Source of the DNA: Actinophytocola sp044466355
Lineage (GTDB): Bacteria > Actinomycetota > Actinomycetes > Mycobacteriales > Pseudonocardiaceae
Assembly: GCF_044466355.1 (NCBI RefSeq)
Contig: NZ_JBITMQ010000003.1
Span: 310,001-374,000 of the forward strand
Reading direction: 5' to 3'
Length of the DNA: 64,000 bases
Position numbers and translations under genes: made by a program
The notes under the pieces: generated by a model
What the model was told of the DNA's origin: nothing
The model's input: the letters and a program-made list of their open reading frames with translations, nothing else
Database searches by the model: none
Part shown: piece by piece, positions 61,598 to 64,000 of the stretch
Numbering within the stretch: position 1 is the stretch's first letter
How the letters are laid out: each line of letters begins with the position of its first letter

Positions 61598-62263
61598 ATG
61601 TCGCTGCCGAGGAGCACCCTGAGCAGCATGGCGTACGGGGAGCTGCGCCGGGCGATCCTCAGCGGCCGGTTGGCGCCGGGGGCGCACGTGACCGTGCGGC
61701 CGCTCTGCGAGGAGTTCGGCCTGTCCGCCACCCCGGTGAAGGCGGCGCTGACGGCGCTGGAGCGGGAGGGCTTCCTCGTGCTCCACCCCCACCGCGGCTT
61801 CTTCGTCCCCGAGGTCGACCGCGACGACATGCAGGAGCTGTACGAGCTGCGCGAGGTCCTGGACGGCATCGCCGCCCGGCGCGCCGCGGCGCTACCGTCC
61901 CGGGGCGCGCTGGTGGAGCGGCTGAGCGCACTGGTGGACGCCCAGGCGACGGCGGTCGAGGCCCGGAACCTGTCCGGCTACAGCGACCTCGACGGCCAGT
62001 TCCACCAGGAGATCCTTGCCGCGGCGGGCAGTCGCCGACTGCAGCAGGTGGCGGAGAACATGATCGGCCAGCTGCGCCTGGGTCGCGCCACGTCGGCCCG
62101 CGTGCCGGGCCGACCGTCGGCCGCTCTCGTGGAACACCGCGAGATCGTGGCCGCCATCGCCGCGGGTCAGCAACAGCAGGCGGAACGCCTGGCCCGCCGC
62201 CACGTCCGCAAGTCCGCGAACGCACTGGACCGCCACCTGAACCGAGGCGGCCGAGCGTCCTGA
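61598..62263 (+). CDS. GntR family (FadR/FCD subgroup) transcriptional regulator
   Basis: A 221-residue regulator. Winged HTH (about 10-75): YGELRRAILSGRLAPGAHVT, LCEEFGLSATPVKAALTALER and GFLVLHPHRGFFVPEV; then an all-helical FCD domain with YELREVLDGIAARRAA, and FHQEILAAAGS and EHREIVAAIAAG carrying the metal-binding His residues. It probably senses an organic acid or amino-acid metabolite. Divergent from thrC. Its TGA stop lies inside a type B repeat element. Confidence 0.88.
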   Translation: MSLPRSTLSSMAYGELRRAILSGRLAPGAHVTVRPLCEEFGLSATPVKAALTALEREGFLVLHPHRGFFVPEVDRDDMQELYELREVLDGIAARRAAALPSRGALVERLSALVDAQATAVEARNLSGYSDLDGQFHQEILAAAGSRRLQQVAENMIGQLRLGRATSARVPGRPSAALVEHREIVAAIAAGQQQQAERLARRHVRKSANALDRHLNRGGRAS

Positions 62264-62300
62264 AGGACGCTTTCGGGACGTTGGGCCTGGATCGACCGGA
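62258..62300. repeat. Dispersed GACGCTTTCGGGACGTT element (type B), copy 2
   Basis: Begins CCTGAAGGACGCTTTCGGGA and continues CGTTGGGCCTGGATC, matching the minus strand of 33253-33290 over about 35 bases. The gntR stop codon TGA (62261-62263) is part of the element. Confidence 0.85.
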
Positions 62301-62389
62301 GACCCAAGCTGGCTGTGCCGGCGCCGGGGGCGAGTTGCGCGAAGACGGCCGCTTGTGAATTGGTACCGCCATATAGTCTATTGACGTCA

Positions 62390-62439
62390 CCGAGTAACCA
62401 ATCGGACACTTAGCCCACCTCGGGTAAACGATTACTCGG
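62390..62439. promoter_or_regulatory. Inverted repeat CCGAGTAA/TTACTCGG upstream of the DUF2961 gene
   Basis: Exact 8-bp arms at 62390-62397 and 62432-62439, 34 bp apart, in an AT-rich stretch (62360-62440) 52 bp before the start codon. It could be a regulator binding site with DNA looping. Confidence 0.35.
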
Positions 62440-62490
62440 GCCACGTGTCGACCGTCCCCTGCCTCCACGGTTGATCGAAAGGTGTCCTCG

Positions 62491-64000
62491 ATGTCGAGAA
62501 TCGCCGTCCTGCTCTGCGCCGCCCTGGTCGTTCTCGGGGTCGGGCCGGTCGCCACCACCGCCGCCGAACCGCGGGCCGGGAACGGGGCCGTGGGGTGGGA
62601 CACCTACCGGCGGCTGGACCTGCTGCCCGACCTCGCCGGTGGCTCGCAGACGAAACAGTTCTCCAGCTTCGCCCGCAACGGCACCAACGACGACGGGTTC
62701 GTCGGCCGCTACTCCTGCCTGCGCACGAACGGTCCCGGCTGTGTCCTCGCCGAGGACCGGGGGCCCGGTGAGGTCCAGTCGATCTGGTTCACCCGCGACG
62801 AGGGGAACGTCACCGCGACCGGCAACATCCGGATCGTGCTCGACGGGGTCACCGTGCTCGACGCGAGCCTCCAGCGGGTCGTCGACGGGGACCTCGGCGC
62901 GCCGTTCCTGTACCCGCTCGTGACCAACGCCAACCAGACCTCCGGCGGCGTCACGATCAAGATCCCCATGCCCTACCGCGAGTCGATGCTGATCACCACG
63001 ACCAACAACCCGCTCTTCTACCACGTCGGCTACCGCGAGTTCGCCGACGCCGCCGGCGTCACGCGCTTCAACCCCGCCGACCCCGCGAACGACGTGATCT
63101 CCCTGCTGCGCAACGCGGGTCACCGGGACCCGAAGCCCGTCCAGCCCGGCGCGGCCACCGTCAGCGCGACCGTGTCGCCCGGCGCGGGCAGCAGCGCCAC
63201 GATCGCCAACCTCACCGGTCCCGCCGCCGTCTCCGCCGTGCGCGTCCGCGTCCCCGACCACCTCGCGACGGAAGCGAACCTGAACGGCCTTCGCCTCCGG
63301 GCCACCTTCGACGGGCGCTCCACAGTGGACGCACCGCTGGGCGAGTTCTTCGGCGCGGGGCTCGGGGAGCGGGAGGTCCGCTCGCTGATGTTCGCCATGG
63401 ATCCCGCCCCCGGCGGCTGGTACAGCGCCTGGTGGATGATGCCGTACGCGAACAACGCGACCCTGAGCATCGCCAACACCACCGGCGCGACCGTCAGCGG
63501 CATCCAGACCCAGGTCACCCACGCGCCCAACGGCAAGTGGACCGCGGAACTCGCGGCGAGCGGCAGCGCCGGGTACTTCACCACCCAGTCCCGCGCGGGC
63601 AACACCACGCAGGCCCGCGACTGGGTGGTCGCCGACCAGTCGGGCCGCGGCCGCTTCCTCGGGGTCACGCAGGTCGTCCGCAACTCGCTCACCAGCGGCA
63701 ACAACCGCGGTTACCTCGAGGGTGACGAGCGGATCCAGGTCGACGGCTCGCTCACTCCGCAGTGGTACGGCACCGGCACCGAGGACTACTACGAGTCCGG
63801 CTGGTACTTCAACCGGGGCGAGTACTCCGGCGTCTTCACCGGCAACACCGGCCACCGCCTCCGCACCAGTACGTGCGCGGTCGAGTGCGACTCCATGTAC
63901 CGCCTGCAGATAGGCGACGCCGTCTCCTACTCGACGGGCCTGCGGTTCGGCATCGAGCACGGCCCCCAGAACGACTACCCGGTCGCGGAGAGCACCACAG
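62491..64000 (+). CDS. Secreted DUF2961 (GH172-type) glycoside hydrolase, 5' part
   Basis: Open to the right window edge (503 codons seen). Signal peptide MSRIAVLLCAALVVLGVGPV with cleavage near ATTAAA. Then GWDTYRRLDLLPDLAGGSQTKQFSSF, and YLEGDERIQVDGSLTPQWYGTGTEDYYES, typical of DUF2961. Members founded family GH172 and include difructose-dianhydride and D-arabinofuranan-acting enzymes. The catalytic acids would lie in the GDE and GTGTEDYY motifs, as I recall. An intergenic stretch of 227 bp separates it from gntR. ATG follows GAAAGGTG. Confidence 0.82.
   Translation, partial: MSRIAVLLCAALVVLGVGPVATTAAEPRAGNGAVGWDTYRRLDLLPDLAGGSQTKQFSSFARNGTNDDGFVGRYSCLRTNGPGCVLAEDRGPGEVQSIWFTRDEGNVTATGNIRIVLDGVTVLDASLQRVVDGDLGAPFLYPLVTNANQTSGGVTIKIPMPYRESMLITTTNNPLFYHVGYREFADAAGVTRFNPADPANDVISLLRNAGHRDPKPVQPGAATVSATVSPGAGSSATIANLTGPAAVSAVRVRVPDHLATEANLNGLRLRATFDGRSTVDAPLGEFFGAGLGEREVRSLMFAMDPAPGGWYSAWWMMPYANNATLSIANTTGATVSGIQTQVTHAPNGKWTAELAASGSAGYFTTQSRAGNTTQARDWVVADQSGRGRFLGVTQVVRNSLTSGNNRGYLEGDERIQVDGSLTPQWYGTGTEDYYESGWYFNRGEYSGVFTGNTGHRLRTSTCAVECDSMYRLQIGDAVSYSTGLRFGIEHGPQNDYPVAESTT

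Overview
High-GC actinobacterial chromosome, most likely order Pseudonocardiales (Lentzea, Saccharothrix or Actinosynnema type). This rests on the strong G/C third-position bias, many GTG starts, a DUF3039/DUF4193/DUF3093/DUF3710/DUF3159/DUF3000 set, a polyphosphate glucokinase, an actinobacterial principal sigma factor and the coproporphyrin heme pathway. All family calls come from recognising motifs by eye; no database search was possible. No tRNA, rRNA, CRISPR array, transposase or integrase was recognised.

The backbone follows a conserved actinobacterial core block. From memory its order matches M. tuberculosis Rv2708c down to Rv2676c: DUF3039, YihY, sigA, ppgK, suhB, cei, DUF4193, DUF3093, dut, DUF3710, hydrolase, OB-fold, DUF3159, ceoC, ceoB, KimA-like permease, TRAM RNA methyltransferase, dxs, RNase D/HRDC, DUF3000, hemE, hemG/cgoX, chdC. 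Accessory genes have been inserted between these.

Region by region. 1-3730: partial Spo0M, DUF3039, YihY and a helicase. 4234-8878: a xylose/ribose-type sugar ABC importer with a ROK regulator. 8912-13374: MarR/MFS pair, DUF7455, EamA transporter, HxlR/quinone oxidoreductase pair. 13378-18384: sigA, ppgK, suhB and cei, with two blocks of large palindromic repeats. 18850-27519: the dut to RNA methyltransferase block, including a potassium module (CeoB, CeoC and a KimA-like permease). 27516-31022: an unusual pair, a protein with at least 22 proline-rich 19-residue repeats (broken by an assembly gap) and a 431-residue protein of unknown function. 31122-42434: dxs, an HxlR/acyl-CoA dehydrogenase pair, a two-component system, a solitary PstS-like protein, DUF72, RNase D, an orphan LuxR-type regulator and a dipeptidase. 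42471-48214: heme genes run on into a CoA-transferase and a metallophosphatase. 48196-64000: accessory exoenzymes and resistance, namely a subtilase, a multidomain GH87-like glucanase, an Otr(A)/Tet(M)-type ribosome protection protein with a leader ORF, two decayed pseudogenes, an aminotransferase, a threonine synthase, a GntR regulator and a partial DUF2961/GH172 protein.

The most noteworthy non-genic signals are two families of dispersed palindromic repeats, placed mostly right after stop codons, and a recurrent promoter pattern (a TANNNT hexamer 6-8 nt before a start codon that lacks a Shine-Dalgarno) that suggests leaderless transcripts.
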